Below, one piece after another: positions 7,420 to 18,961 of a stretch of 44,100 bases of DNA (position 1 is the first letter of the stretch; every line of letters begins with the position of its first letter). This DNA is from an uncultured Clostridia bacterium (lineage in GTDB: Bacteria > Bacillota > Clostridia > Christensenellales > UBA1750). Under the pieces are notes generated by a model. The model saw only the letters and a list, made by a program, of their open reading frames with translations. It was not told the DNA's origin and made no database searches. Location: the NCBI GenBank assembly GCA_904393115.1, contig CAJFMX010000030.1:1-44100 (forward strand), written 5' to 3'. A program made the position numbers and the translations under genes.

Positions 7420-8763
7420 TTGCAGCAATCCTTCATGAAGGACCGGCCCATCCTGCCGCTGGTGCTGTCCATGTCGCTCCCCATGGTGCTCTCCATGACC
7501 GTGGCCTCGCTCTACAACATCGTGGACAGCTACTACGTCGCCCGCATCAGCGAGGACGCCATGACGGCTCTCTCCCTGGTCTATCCGATCCAGAACCTCA
7601 TCAACGCGGTCACCATTGGCTTTTCCATCGGCGCAAACGCCGTGATCTCCTATCACCTCGGCGCGCAGAACCAGGAAAAGGCGAACGCCGCCGCCGCGCA
7701 GAGCCTCCTTTGGAACGGCCTGCACGGCCTTGTGCTGACCCTCGTCTGCATCGCGGTGATGCCCGTGTTCCTCTCCCTCTTTACACAGAGCGCGGCAGTC
7801 ATGGACCTTGGCGTGCGCTACTCCCGCGTGGCCTTCGCCTTCTCCGTGTTCGTAGGCGTTTCCATGTCGATGGAGAAGATCTTTCAGGCGGCGGGGCGCA
7901 TGGTCATGACCATGGTCTGCATGCTGGCCGGCTGCGTGTGCAACATCGTGCTGGACCCGGTGCTGATCTTCGGCTACGGCCCGTTCCCGGAGATGGGCAT
8001 CGAGGGGGCGGCGCTGGCCACGGGCATCGGCCAGGTGCTGAGCCTGGCGCTCTACTTCGTCTGCAACGCGATTCGCCCGCTGCCGCTGCGCCTGCTCCCC
8101 TCCAGGACGATGTGGGACGGCGCCATCGCGCGCAAGATGTACGCCATCGGCATCCCGGCCACGCTGAACCTGGCGCTGCCCTCGCTGCTGATCTCCTGCC
8201 TGAACGTGATCCTGGCGGCCTTTTCGCAGGTCTACGTCCTGGTGCTCGGCGTGTATTACAAGCTGCAGACCTTCCTCTACCTGCCCGCCAACGGGATCGT
8301 GCAGGGCATGCGCCCCATCATCGGCTACAACTTCGGCGCAAAGGAGTACGGCCGCGTGGCGAAGATCTATCGCGTGGCGCTCCTGCTCTCGGCCGCGATC
8401 ATGGCCGTGGGCACGGCGCTCTGCTGGGCGATTCCGGACCAGCTCATCGGCCTCTTCTCCGAAAACGCCGAGACGATTGCCGCCGGCAGCACGGCCCTGC
8501 GCCTGATCAGCATCGGGTTTGTGATCTCCTCCCTCTCCGTCATCTCCAGCGGCGCGCTGGAGGGGCTGGGCATGGGCGGCCCGTCGCTGGCCATCTCCCT
8601 GCTGCGCTACGTGGCGCTGATCCTGCCCCTCGCCTTTGTGCTGAGCCGCTTCTTCGGCGCCTCCGGCGTCTGGCACGCCTTCTGGGTCACGGAGTTCCTC
8701 ACCGCGGGCGTCTCCTACGCCCTCTACCGCCGGGGAACCGCCCGCCGCCCCGCCGCGCAATAA
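7420..8763 (+). CDS. MATE family efflux transporter (second of tandem pair)
   Basis: A 447-residue MATE protein with twelve predicted membrane segments. It has LPMVLSMTVASLYNIVDSYYV in helix 1 and IGIPATLNLALPSLLISCLNV at the start of the second half. The length and AGxxxxxNIVLDPVLIF segment are typical of the NorM/MepA branch. The TTG at 7420 is the preferred start because GAAAGGA lies eight bases before it. The first ATG at 7435 would be 23 bases from that site. It follows the first MATE gene in the same direction but differs clearly in sequence, so it is not a recent duplicate. Confidence 0.9.
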   Translation: MQQSFMKDRPILPLVLSMSLPMVLSMTVASLYNIVDSYYVARISEDAMTALSLVYPIQNLINAVTIGFSIGANAVISYHLGAQNQEKANAAAAQSLLWNGLHGLVLTLVCIAVMPVFLSLFTQSAAVMDLGVRYSRVAFAFSVFVGVSMSMEKIFQAAGRMVMTMVCMLAGCVCNIVLDPVLIFGYGPFPEMGIEGAALATGIGQVLSLALYFVCNAIRPLPLRLLPSRTMWDGAIARKMYAIGIPATLNLALPSLLISCLNVILAAFSQVYVLVLGVYYKLQTFLYLPANGIVQGMRPIIGYNFGAKEYGRVAKIYRVALLLSAAIMAVGTALCWAIPDQLIGLFSENAETIAAGSTALRLISIGFVISSLSVISSGALEGLGMGGPSLAISLLRYVALILPLAFVLSRFFGASGVWHAFWVTEFLTAGVSYALYRRGTARRPAAQ

Positions 8764-8812
8764 AAAAACCGCAAGGCCCCGCTTCGGATCGATCCGGAGC
8801 GGGGCCTTGCGG
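8762..8812 (-). terminator. Terminator between convergent MATE and glycosidase genes
   Basis: An almost perfect 22-bp inverted repeat (8769-8790 with 8791-8812, one wobble) has seven A residues on its left. It therefore ends in a T7 run for minus-strand transcripts. The plus side has only CCCTTT. Confidence 0.85.
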
Positions 8813-8865
8813 TCCCTTTGTCGCCGTCCGCGATGGCCAAGGCCTCTCCCGCGCGGCGCAGCGGA

Positions 8866-10878
8866 TCACAGGATCTCGACCCGCTGCCGCCTGCCCGCAT
8901 ACAGCTGCTCTCCATCCAGGGTCACGGTCATCCGGTCCCCGTCCACCGTCAGGTCCACGGTGTGGCCCCGGTGGCGGAAACCATGCACCTCGTACCGCCC
9001 GTCCAGCGCCCGGGGCGCGGCGGAGAGCGTTCCCTCCAGGCTGGTCTCGAACCCGGCCAGCCCGAACAGGATCGCCTGCAGGCCCGTCACGCCGGCGATG
9101 ATGTTCGCCCGCTTGTTTTCCGGCATGAAGGGCCGGTCGCAGTAGTGCTCCTGCGGGATGTACGGGGCCATGGTCCCCAGCCAGAAGTGGCGCCGGAGCA
9201 CGTCCCAGGCGAGCCCGTCGCGGCCGATCTTCCACAGGGCTTCGGCCAGCTCCGGCCCCTCGCCGCTGTAGCTTCCCCCGCCGGACCAGTCCGGATCGTT
9301 CCATTCGTAGTGCAGCGCGTCCTCCGCCGAAACGCTGCTGACGCCGTAGTCCCCCAGGAACTTCCCGTCCACGAGGCGGTCGAGGAGCGCCTCGGTCATC
9401 GCATCGTCGCAGGCGCCCATCCGCAGCGCGTCGTACATCTGGATCGAGTAGACGGTTTCCGCGCAGCCGTCCGGATGCAGGCAGCGAAACCACTTCGCCT
9501 GCGGGTCCCAGAGGTTTTTGCGGATGGAGGCGCGGATCCGCTCCGCCTTGTCCCGCCACGCGGCCGCGCCCTCCCGGCCGAGGCGCTCGGCCAGGTCCGC
9601 AAACCGGTCAAAGCACCAGGCGCGCTCCGCGTTCGGGCTGGGGACGATGTACTCATAGCCGCACGTCCGCATCTCCAGCAGGTTGTGCTGCCTGCCGTAG
9701 TCCTTCAGGTCCTCCCATTCCGGCAGGCGCGCCTCCTCCGCCTGGAAGAGCGCCAGGATCTCGTCAAAGAGCTCCCATCCCGTCCCCGTCATGGTCAGAA
9801 TCGTCCAATACAGGTGCATCAGCGACCACATGCTGTAGGAATACCCGCACCACCCCTGTCCCTTTCCGTCCAGGGACATGCAGATGCGGCTGTCGATGCC
9901 GGAGCGGAGCATCTGCTTGAGGAAGTCCAGCGTCTTCCCGCCCAGGAGCATCACCAGCGTCCGGGCGCTGTAGCCCGCGACGTCCCACGGGTAGCAGCAG
10001 ATCGACCCGCCGTCCATGCCGCTCGTCGCCGGGAAGGGCTGGGTGACGTAGTCCGCATTCTCCCACAGGCAGACGAGCCCGCTGATCAGGGAGCGGTTGT
10101 AGTACGCCGCAAGGCCCGGAACCTCGCTCTTGACCTGCGGGATTCCCGCGTCCGCCAGGCGCAGCCGCCGCTGCCAGGCGTCCTCCGTCTCCTTCTGCCA
10201 CTGCGCGAGCTCCCCTTCCTCCGCCGCCTCGCCCGCCCGGGTCAGGACGATGGCGGCGCGGCAGGTGCAGCGCGCCTGCGGCGGGACGATCTGCCGGCCG
10301 CACCCCTGCGCAAGGAGCGTCGCCCGCACCTCCCGGTTCTCCCAGGCGTTCTCCGCAAGGGGGACCGCCTCGTCCTCCCCGGCGCGCGGCGGCATGAAGT
10401 CCCAGGCTGCGAGCTCCACCAGCCGCGGATGGCCCGGGAGCGCCTGCGGCCGCACCGCGAGGGTGATCTCCCGCTCGCCCCGGTTCTGCACGCAGATCCG
10501 CACGAGGAACCCCGCCCGCCCCGTCAGCGGGACGAGCTCGCTCTCCACCGCCGGGGAGAGCAGCCCCTACTCCGTCCGGAAGTGGTAGGTGCCCTTGCGC
10601 GCGATCCGGTCCGGGAGCCAGGTTCCCCCGGCAAAGAGCAGCCCGCAGTCGCCCTTTCCCTTGTTGCCCGTGTCCTCGATGCTGTGGCCGTCCGCCTCCA
10701 GGGAGAAGGAGAGCGCCGTGTCCGGCGCGGCAAACGGCGGCGCGTAGAGGCCCTGCGCCCCGGTCACCGTCTCCTTCCGCAGCGCGCACGTGCTGAATCC
10801 GCTGTTCACCCAGATGTACTTCCACGGCGCGGTGCACTTTCGCAGATCCATGGAAAAATCCTCGAGCCGAAATCCCAT
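8866..10878 (-). pseudogene. Six-hairpin glycosidase-like enzyme interrupted by an in-frame TAG
   Basis: The frame encodes a roughly 670-residue protein broken only by TAG at 10567-10569 (codon 104). The first 103 codons (MGFRLEDF to YHFRTE) and the remaining 566 are in the same phase, and no other defect is visible. The N-terminal part looks like a beta-sandwich. The rest has the helical (alpha/alpha)6 pattern of trehalase/GH63/GH37-like enzymes: GMDGGSICCYPWD, SYSMWSLMHLYW, NLLEMRTCGYEYIVPSPN and HYEWNDPDWSGGGSYSGEGPELAEALW. AGGAGGAAGG precedes the ATG. A restart at GTG 10548 would lose the sandwich domain. TAG ends other intact genes here, so this is probably a nonsense mutation. Read-through or sequence error cannot be excluded. 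The exact GH family is uncertain. Confidence 0.75.
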
Positions 10879-10941
10879 CCTGACCTTCCTCCTGTTGCGC
10901 GGCAGGGCTGCAAATACTTTTTCACGGAAATGGACGCTTTC

Positions 10942-10970
10942 AGTATACCGCCGCCCGGCGCAAAACGCAA
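10942..10970 (-). promoter_or_regulatory. Promoter of the glycosidase gene
   Basis: On the minus strand TTGCGT (10970-10965), a 17-base spacer and TATACT (10947-10942) lie about 60 bases before the start at 10878. The -35 box is weak and the -10 box good. Confidence 0.6.
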
Positions 10971-11005
10971 CGCCGCCCCGCGCAAAAAAAGTGCGGGCGC
11001 GCGGA

Positions 11006-11034
11006 TACACAACGCGGGCGGCGTGTTGTATAAT
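11006..11034 (+). promoter_or_regulatory. Promoter of the ThrE-type exporter genes
   Basis: TACACA (11006-11011), a 17-base spacer and a perfect TATAAT (11029-11034) lie 37 bases before the TTG start. It is back to back with the glycosidase promoter in a 192-base divergent region. Confidence 0.7.
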
Positions 11035-11070
11035 GGAAGCGGTCAACGACCGGGAAAGGAGCAGCGAACT

Positions 11071-11832
11071 TTGGAATACGGGGCGAAAACGGATCTCATT
11101 GCGCAGACGGCGCGCCTTGCGGGCCGCCTGCTGTTGGAAAACGGGGCGGAAACCTACCGCGTGGAGGACACGGTGAGCTATATCTGCAAGTCCTTCGGCC
11201 TGACGGAGGTCTCCGTCCTCTCCCTGCCCACGGGCACCGTCTATTCCTTTGTGGACGCGGACGGCGTGCCGCACTGCGAGGTCATCCGCATCAAGGTGCG
11301 CACGACGAACCTCGGCCAGGTCGCCCGGGTCAACGAGATCTCGCGCGGCATCGTCACCGGGGCGATCCCCCTGGCGGAGGGGTATGAGCGGTTGGACGCG
11401 CTCAGCCGGGCCAAGCCGCAGCCGCTCTGGCTGGCGATCCTGGCCAGCGCCGTCTCGGCGGCGTTCTTCTCCCTGCTCTTTGGCGGCAATGCCTTTGATT
11501 TTCTCATCGCGCTGCTCTGCGGCGCGGTGACGCGGGCGCTCGCCGTGCTCTTCAGCGAGGACAGCGTCTCCTCCACGCTGTATACGCTCCTGTCCGGCGC
11601 GATCTCGGCGGCCATCGCGGTCTTCAGCGTGCGGCTCTATCCCCTGGGAAACCAGACCTCCATCATCATCGGCGCGATCATGCCGCTCCTGCCCGGCCTG
11701 GCCATCACCAACGCCATCCGCGACACGGTCAACGGCGACCTGGTCTCGGGCGTGGCGCGCACAGCGGACGCCCTGCTCAAGGCCGTGGCCATCGCGGCGG
11801 GCGTGGGCGCGGTCCTGGCGCTGTGCCGGTAG
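11071..11832 (+). CDS. ThrE-family amino-acid exporter, larger subunit (PF06738-type)
   Basis: A 253-residue protein of the threonine/serine exporter family. The soluble N-terminal region contains the family pattern LLENGAETYRVEDTV and a TGTVYSFVD beta segment. About five membrane helices follow from residue 115, including the IIIGAIMPLLPGLAITNAIRD helix that marks this family. In ThrE of Corynebacterium the ten-helix exporter is one chain. Here, as in many Firmicutes, it is split in two genes. TTG at 11071 is chosen because AAAGGAG lies nine bases upstream and no in-frame ATG is better placed. It is followed 15 bases later by the small subunit. Substrate specificity is not visible. Confidence 0.87.
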   Translation: MEYGAKTDLIAQTARLAGRLLLENGAETYRVEDTVSYICKSFGLTEVSVLSLPTGTVYSFVDADGVPHCEVIRIKVRTTNLGQVARVNEISRGIVTGAIPLAEGYERLDALSRAKPQPLWLAILASAVSAAFFSLLFGGNAFDFLIALLCGAVTRALAVLFSEDSVSSTLYTLLSGAISAAIAVFSVRLYPLGNQTSIIIGAIMPLLPGLAITNAIRDTVNGDLVSGVARTADALLKAVAIAAGVGAVLALCR

Positions 11833-11847
11833 AAGGGAGGGCGCCGC

Positions 11848-12306
11848 ATGACGATCGGAAGGATTCTCTTTGACCTGGTGGTCGCGGGCGTGGCCACGGC
11901 GGGGTTTGCGCTCCTCTTCCGCACGGAGGCAAAGTCCCTGCTGCCCAGCGCCATCCTTGGCGGGGTTGGATACGTCGTGTACGACGCCCTGCTGCTGGGC
12001 CTGGACTCCGCGCCGGTGGCGGCCTTTGTCGCCGGGGTCCTGGTGGGCATCAGCGCCGAGATCACGGCCCGCCTGCGCAAGGGCCCGGCCATCGTCTACG
12101 CCACGATGGGGGTGATCCCCCTGGTGCCCGGGTACGGCCTGTACCGCACCATGGAGTACATGGTGCAGACCGACTACATGCAGGCCCTGGCCGCGGGGAT
12201 GGAGACGGCGCTCGTCGCCGGGGCCATCGCCCTGAGCCTGGGCTTCTCCACGGTCGTGGCGCGCAACGCGTTCCGCCTCCTCGGCCTTCGGCATCACAGG
12301 GGCTGA
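11848..12306 (+). CDS. ThrE-family exporter, smaller subunit (PF12821/DUF3815-type)
   Basis: A 152-residue protein with about four or five membrane helices. Its pattern matches the second half of ThrE exporters: FALLFRTEAKSLLPSAILGG, then VLVGISAEITARLRKGPAIVY, then GVIPLVPGYGLYRTM. The last segment mirrors the MPLLPG element of the larger subunit and supports pairing. GAAGGGAGG precedes the ATG. It is translated from the same message as the larger subunit and is followed closely by a small gene of unknown function. Confidence 0.87.
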   Translation: MTIGRILFDLVVAGVATAGFALLFRTEAKSLLPSAILGGVGYVVYDALLLGLDSAPVAAFVAGVLVGISAEITARLRKGPAIVYATMGVIPLVPGYGLYRTMEYMVQTDYMQALAAGMETALVAGAIALSLGFSTVVARNAFRLLGLRHHRG

Positions 12307-12328
12307 GCGCCCGGAAAGGAGCATCGCC

Positions 12329-12637
12329 ATGAAACCCGTCCTCCTCAGCCACGACAGCGAGGTGCTGCTCTGCTCCGTGCCCGACGAGGTCGCAGAAGAC
12401 CTGGAGGCGTACTGCCTGCGCTTTGCCTGCGACTGGCTCTGGCACAGCCCGGAGGCAAAAAAATACCACCGCACCCTCCGCGGCGTCGACGGCGTCGTCT
12501 ACGATTCGCAGGACTTCCTCGACTACCTCAACGCCCATGTCTTCCCCGACCGGCCGAGCTCCCTGATCCGGGGCCTGGGCTGCTGGTGCGACGAGATCCC
12601 CGACGCCTACGCGGGCCTTCCCCGCTTCCAATTTTGA
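12329..12637 (+). CDS. Small uncharacterised protein downstream of the exporter
   Basis: A 102-residue acidic protein with no recognised domain, signal peptide or membrane segment. Aromatic clusters (CDWLWHSPEAKKYH, DYLNAHVF, GCWCDE) and the C-terminal LPRFQF look like a folded, conserved domain. AAAGGAG is about ten bases before the ATG, and the gene lies 22 bases after the small exporter subunit, so it is probably co-transcribed. I do not recognise its function, and a role linked to export is only positional. Confidence 0.7.
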   Translation: MKPVLLSHDSEVLLCSVPDEVAEDLEAYCLRFACDWLWHSPEAKKYHRTLRGVDGVVYDSQDFLDYLNAHVFPDRPSSLIRGLGCWCDEIPDAYAGLPRFQF

Positions 12638-12648
12638 CCGCTGCAAAA

Positions 12649-12691
12649 GACAGGCGCGGGAAAGGGAGTTCTTCCCTTTCCCGCGCCTGTC
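12649..12691 (-). terminator. Terminator between convergent small gene and flavodoxin gene
   Basis: A perfect 19-bp inverted repeat (12649-12667 with 12673-12691) with a five-base loop. A short A4 run on its left gives CTTTTG on the minus strand. It probably serves both directions. Confidence 0.75.
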
Positions 12692-12700
12692 CTGGTTCGC

Positions 12701-13246
12701 TCAGATCGCGTCCGCCAGCTCGGCCGCGCGCCTGCAGCCGTCGGTCTTGTCCACGTCCCCGGGGTTCAGCACGCCAGGGACCAGCACCTCGCCGACCATC
12801 TTCCACTTGTTCAGCGCAGCGGTGCGCTCCATGGGGATGCGCACGCCGTCCAGCACGGCGAGGTCGTCCTCCTCACAGCAGGCGATGAGCGCACATTCCT
12901 TGCCGGAGATGTCCTTCCCGCCCACGACCATGGAGTAGATGCGGTCGATCACGCCCTTGATCTGCGCCGGGATGGAGTACCAATACACTGGCATGGTGAA
13001 GACCAGCGCGTCCGCCTCCAGAATGGCGGGCGCGATTTCGTTGAAGTCGTCGTCAAAGGAGCAGGCCTTGCCCGTCTTATAGCAGGTTTCGCAGGCATGA
13101 CATCCGCCAACCTTACGGAATGCGGCGTCAAACCGCGTCACGGTGTGTCCCTTCTCCTGCGCGGCGCGGATGAAGGCGTCCGTCATGGCGAAGCTGTTTC
13201 CGTTCTTGCGGGGGCTGCCGGTGATTACGACAATTTTCTTGTCCAT
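12701..13246 (-). CDS. NAD(P)H-dependent FMN reductase / flavodoxin-fold oxidoreductase
   Basis: A 181-residue flavodoxin-like reductase. The N-terminal GSPRKNGNS (about 10-18) is the FMN phosphate loop. TMPVYWYSIPAQIKGVIDR contacts the isoalloxazine in relatives. The cysteine cluster CHACETCYKTGKAC at about 49-62 resembles the iron-sulfur or structural cysteines of the iron-sulfur flavoprotein (Isf) relatives, although spacing alone cannot prove a cluster. Members reduce quinones, nitro compounds or shuttle electrons in anaerobes. AAAAGGAGG is well placed. It has its own promoter at 13285-13313 and is monocistronic. Confidence 0.87.
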   Translation of the reverse strand: MDKKIVVITGSPRKNGNSFAMTDAFIRAAQEKGHTVTRFDAAFRKVGGCHACETCYKTGKACSFDDDFNEIAPAILEADALVFTMPVYWYSIPAQIKGVIDRIYSMVVGGKDISGKECALIACCEEDDLAVLDGVRIPMERTAALNKWKMVGEVLVPGVLNPGDVDKTDGCRRAAELADAI

Positions 13247-13284
13247 GATTTTTTCCTCCTTTTGCGGGGTTCTCCCCGTTTTTT

Positions 13285-13313
13285 ATCATAGCACGCCGAA
13301 GCCCGCGCGGCAA
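13285..13313 (-). promoter_or_regulatory. Promoter of the flavodoxin-fold reductase
   Basis: Minus-strand TTGCCG (13313-13308), a 17-base spacer and TATGAT (13290-13285), about 40 bases before the start. Confidence 0.65.
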
Positions 13314-13370
13314 GTACGCACATTTTCGTAATCTGCTTACCCTAGGGAAAGCGCCGGCCGATTTGCCCAG

Positions 13371-13411
13371 AAAAAAATCGGGGGAAGCGGCCGCAGCCGG
13401 TTCCCCCGATT
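13371..13411 (-). terminator. Terminator of the small-protein pair
   Basis: An 11-bp stem (13376-13386 with 13401-13411) with a 14-base loop has seven A residues at 13371-13377, giving a T7 tail on the minus strand. It lies directly after the stop at 13414. Confidence 0.85.
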
Positions 13412-13413
13412 CC

Positions 13414-13602
13414 TCACCGGGACCGGAGATAGTGCCGCGCCTGCGCGTGGAGGCTGTCCTCGGTCTCGATGCTGTGCGCCCGGCGCAGGAGCTGGTCCTG
13501 CACGTCCTTGGGCAGCGAGTGGAAGTAGTCGCTGGCGGCGGGGTGGTGCTCCATCAGCGCATGAAATCCCCGCGGCCCGTAGTAGTCGTTTTCCCGATCC
13601 AT
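13414..13602 (-). CDS. Small uncharacterised protein, 62 aa
   Basis: A short soluble protein: an N-terminal acidic/aromatic segment (MDRENDYYGPRG), a helix around the repeated His and Ala residues, then YFHSLPKDVQDQLLRRAHSIETEDSLHAQARHYL. The last part has the amphipathic look of small Clostridial proteins with a YxxSLPxxVQ core. That is an impression, not an identified family. GGAGG seven bases before the ATG lies inside the end of the preceding gene, five bases upstream, so the two are translationally linked. A strong terminator follows directly, which supports a real gene. Confidence 0.65.
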   Translation of the reverse strand: MDRENDYYGPRGFHALMEHHPAASDYFHSLPKDVQDQLLRRAHSIETEDSLHAQARHYLRSR

Positions 13603-13607
13603 GGCCC

Positions 13608-13838
13608 TCACCTCCGCTTCTCGCCGCGCCCGGCGGAAAGGCTGGGCGTCTGCATGCCGTGCATCTTCCGCAGGCTCTCGTATTCCGCCTCGGTCTTTGG
13701 CGGCGTGGGGAACAAGCCCGTGCACTCCTGCGCCGAGGCCGTGTCGCTCATGCTGGGGTAGCCGTCGTCCCGGAGGTACTTCTCCAGCGAGTCGCGGCGG
13801 AGCTTCTTCAAGGTTTGGTTCGTCATCTGTTCACGCAA
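13608..13838 (-). CDS. Small uncharacterised protein, 76 aa
   Basis: A soluble, charged protein starting LREQMTNQTLKKLRRDSLEKYL and continuing with ECTGLFPTPPKTEAEYESLRKMHG. No domain is recognised. TTG at 13838 is preferred because GGAGG lies ten bases upstream. The internal ATG at 13826 is the alternative. It is first of a two-gene unit with the 62-residue protein and divergent from uvrB. No good promoter could be placed in the 110-base gap. Confidence 0.6.
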   Translation of the reverse strand: MREQMTNQTLKKLRRDSLEKYLRDDGYPSMSDTASAQECTGLFPTPPKTEAEYESLRKMHGMQTPSLSAGRGEKRR

Positions 13839-13948
13839 GCTGCATCCACCTCCACGCCCTTAGCATGGCCCGAATGCGGCCAAAACCTGCGCGGCAGTCT
13901 CTTCCTGCCGGATCAGGCGAACGCGGGATTAAGAATGTCGAAAGGCGC

Positions 13949-13976
13949 TTAACAAATCTCCCCGCCGTGGTATAAT
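13949..13976 (+). promoter_or_regulatory. Promoter of uvrB-uvrA
   Basis: TTAACA (13949-13954), a 16-base spacer and a perfect TATAAT (13971-13976) preceded by TGG, an extended -10. I found no convincing LexA-type palindrome around it. Confidence 0.78.
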
Positions 13977-14021
13977 AAGAAGACATGGCGACCACACGCG
14001 AAAAAAAGGGGGTATTCCGCA

Positions 14022-16052
<2,031 letters not shown>

Positions 16053-16099
16053 GGAGATTCCCCCCCTCTTGTCCTTAATCCAGGAGGTTTATTGTTCCC

Positions 16100-18919
16100 A
16101 TGAACGACCGCATCTTCATCAAGGGCGCCCGCGAGCACAACCTGAAAAACGTGGACGTGGAGCTCCCGCGCAACAAGCTGGTGGTGCTGACCGGCCTGTC
16201 CGGGTCCGGCAAGTCCTCCCTCGCCTTTGACACGCTCTACGCCGAGGGCCAGCGCCGCTACGTCGAATCCCTCTCCTCCTACGCCCGCCAGTTCCTCGGC
16301 CAGATGGAAAAGCCGGACGTGGACTACATCGAGGGCCTCTCGCCCGCCATCTCCATCGACCAGAAGACCACGAGCAAGAACCCCCGCTCCACGGTCGGCA
16401 CCGTCACGGAGATCCACGACTACCTGCGCCTGCTCTACGCGCGCATCGGCATCCCGCACTGCCCCAAGTGCGGCCGGGAGATCCGCCAGCAGACCGTGGA
16501 CCAGATGGTCGACCAGGTCCTCGCCCTGCCGGAGCGCACGCGCATCCAGGTGCTCGCGCCCGTGATCCGCGGCCGGAAGGGCGAGCACGTCAAGGTCCTG
16601 GAGGACCTCAAGCGCGACGGCTACGTGCGCGTGCGCATCGACGGGGAAATGCGCGAATTGGACGAGGAAATCCACCTGGAGAAGAACAAAAAGCACACCA
16701 TCGAGGCGGTGGTGGACCGCCTGGTCGTGCGCGAGGGGATGAACAAGCGCCTGACCGATTCGCTGGAGACGGCCATGAAGGTCTCCGGCGGGCTGATCGT
16801 GCTGGACGTCATCGACGGCGAGGAGATGCTCTTCTCCCAGAACTACGCCTGCCCGGACTGCGGCATCAGCCTGGAGGAGCTCACCCCGCGCATGTTCTCC
16901 TTCAACAACCCCTACGGTGCCTGCCCCACGTGCTCGGGCCTGGGCACGCTGATGCGCATGGACCCGGAGCTGATCCTGCCCAACCGCGACCTCTCCCTGA
17001 ACGAGGGCGCCCTGCGCGTCACGGGCTGGAACTCGGGCGCGGACGGGTCCATCTTCAACATGTACCTTGCGGCCATGGCCGAGCGGTACGGCTTCTCGCT
17101 GGACGTCCCGGTCAAGGACCTGCCCCGCGAGGCGCTGGACGCGCTGCTCTACGGCACAAAGGGCGAAAAGCTCTCCCTGCACTACGAGCGCGACGGCCGC
17201 ACGACCACGTACTCCGCGCCCTTTGAGGGCGTCATCCCGAGCTTGGAGCGCCGCTACCGGGAGACGAACTCCCCCGGCATGCGCGAGGAGTACGAGGCCT
17301 ACATGTCCAACATCCCCTGCCCGGACTGCCGCGGCCAGCGCTTAAAACCCGTGTCGCTCGCGGTGACGGTCGGGGGGCTGAACATCGCCGCGCTGTCGGA
17401 CCTCTCCGTGCGCAAGGCGCGCAGCTTCCTCTCCCAGCTCACCCTCACCGAGAAGGAGGAGCGCATCGCGCGCCAGATCCTCAAGGAGATCGACAACCGC
17501 CTGGGCTTCCTGTGCGACGTGGGCCTGGAATACCTGACCCTTTCGCGCTCGGCGGGCACGCTCTCCGGCGGCGAGGCCCAGCGCATCCGCCTGGCCACGC
17601 AGATCGGCTCCTCGCTCATGGGCGTGCTCTACATCCTGGACGAGCCCTCCATCGGCCTGCACCAGCGCGACAACGACCGCCTGCTGCGGACCCTCAAGCA
17701 CCTGCGCGACATCGGCAACACCGTCATCGTCGTCGAGCACGATGAGGACACCATGCGCCAGGCGGACTACATCGTGGACATCGGCCCGGGCGCGGGCGTG
17801 CACGGCGGCGAGGTCGTGGCCTGCGGCACGGCCGAGGAGATCATGCGCAACCCGAACTCCCTGACCGGGCAGTTCCTCTCCGGCGCGCGGAAGATCGCCG
17901 TGCCCGCGCACCGGCGCAAGCCCACGGGCGAGCTGCTCGTGCGCGGCGCGCGCGAGCACAACCTCAAGAACATCGACGTGCGCATCCCGCTGGGCGTCTT
18001 CACCTGCGTCACGGGCGTTTCCGGCTCGGGCAAGTCCACGCTCGTCAACGAGATCGTGCGCAAGGCCCTCTCCCGCGACCTGAACCGCGCGCGCACGCGC
18101 CCCGGCGCGCACGACGGCATCGACGGCATCGAGGCGCTGGACAAGGTCATCGACATCGACCAGTCGCCCATCGGCCGCACGCCGCGCTCCAATCCCGCGA
18201 CCTACACGGGCATGTTCGATTTGATCCGCAACGTGTTCGCCGGCGTGCCGGAGGCCAAGGCCCGCGGCTACAAGGCGAACCGCTTCTCCTTCAACGTCAA
18301 GGGCGGCCGGTGCGAGGCCTGCGCGGGCGACGGCATCATCAAGATCGAGATGCACTTCCTGCCCGACATCTACGTCCCCTGCGACGTGTGCAAGGGCCAC
18401 CGCTACAACCGCGAGACGCTCGAGGTCCGCTACAAGGGCAAGAGCATCTACGACGTGCTGGACATGACCGTCGAGCAAGCCATGGAGTTCTTCGAGAACT
18501 ATAAGCAGATCTACCGCAAGCTGCGCACGCTCTACGACGTGGGCCTGGGCTACATCAAGCTCGGCCAGCCCTCCACGCAGCTCTCCGGCGGCGAGGCCCA
18601 GCGCATCAAGCTCGCCACCGAGCTCTCGCGCGCGAGCACCGGCCGCACGCTCTACATCCTGGACGAGCCGACGACCGGCCTGCACATGGCCGACGTCGAG
18701 CGCCTGATCGAGATGCTGCAAAAGCTCACCGACGCGGGGAACTCGGTCCTGGTCATCGAGCACAACCTGGACGTCATCAAGACCGCGGACCACATCATCG
18801 ACCTCGGCCCCGAGGGCGGCGACGGCGGCGGCACGATCGTGGCGCAGGGCACGCCCGAGGAGGTCGCCCGCGTCCCGGAAAGCTATACCGGCCAGTGGCT
18901 GCAAAAGGTCCTGCCGTAA
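16100..18919 (+). CDS. uvrA: Excinuclease ABC subunit A
   Basis: A 939-residue damage-recognition ATPase of nucleotide excision repair. It has two ABC modules, with Walker A GLSGSGKS near the N-terminus and GVSGSGKS around residue 640. The signature motifs [12 protein letters not shown] and [12 protein letters not shown] are each followed by a Walker B ending in LDEP. Zinc-binding CxxC pairs are seen in CPDCG...CPTC and in CEAC...CDVC. Length and domain order are those of the family. It ends just before the tandem-repeat block whose first hairpin is probably its terminator. Confidence 0.97.
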   Translation: MNDRIFIKGAREHNLKNVDVELPRNKLVVLTGLSGSGKSSLAFDTLYAEGQRRYVESLSSYARQFLGQMEKPDVDYIEGLSPAISIDQKTTSKNPRSTVGTVTEIHDYLRLLYARIGIPHCPKCGREIRQQTVDQMVDQVLALPERTRIQVLAPVIRGRKGEHVKVLEDLKRDGYVRVRIDGEMRELDEEIHLEKNKKHTIEAVVDRLVVREGMNKRLTDSLETAMKVSGGLIVLDVIDGEEMLFSQNYACPDCGISLEELTPRMFSFNNPYGACPTCSGLGTLMRMDPELILPNRDLSLNEGALRVTGWNSGADGSIFNMYLAAMAERYGFSLDVPVKDLPREALDALLYGTKGEKLSLHYERDGRTTTYSAPFEGVIPSLERRYRETNSPGMREEYEAYMSNIPCPDCRGQRLKPVSLAVTVGGLNIAALSDLSVRKARSFLSQLTLTEKEERIARQILKEIDNRLGFLCDVGLEYLTLSRSAGTLSGGEAQRIRLATQIGSSLMGVLYILDEPSIGLHQRDNDRLLRTLKHLRDIGNTVIVVEHDEDTMRQADYIVDIGPGAGVHGGEVVACGTAEEIMRNPNSLTGQFLSGARKIAVPAHRRKPTGELLVRGAREHNLKNIDVRIPLGVFTCVTGVSGSGKSTLVNEIVRKALSRDLNRARTRPGAHDGIDGIEALDKVIDIDQSPIGRTPRSNPATYTGMFDLIRNVFAGVPEAKARGYKANRFSFNVKGGRCEACAGDGIIKIEMHFLPDIYVPCDVCKGHRYNRETLEVRYKGKSIYDVLDMTVEQAMEFFENYKQIYRKLRTLYDVGLGYIKLGQPSTQLSGGEAQRIKLATELSRASTGRTLYILDEPTTGLHMADVERLIEMLQKLTDAGNSVLVIEHNLDVIKTADHIIDLGPEGGDGGGTIVAQGTPEEVARVPESYTGQWLQKVLP

Positions 18920-18923
18920 AGCC

Positions 18924-18961
18924 AAGGCCCCGAACCGCAAAAATGCGCGGTTCGGGGCCTT
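18924..18961 (+). terminator. Terminator hairpin in repeat copy 1 (after uvrA)
   Basis: A 15-bp GC-rich stem (18924-18938 with 18947-18961) five bases after the uvrA stop. The T-run is minimal (CTTCCC), so termination may be incomplete here and finished by the third hairpin. Confidence 0.6.

Noticed and set aside
13860..14021. LexA/SOS box before uvrB
   Set aside because: No GAAC-N4-GTTC type palindrome of reasonable match was found near the promoter.
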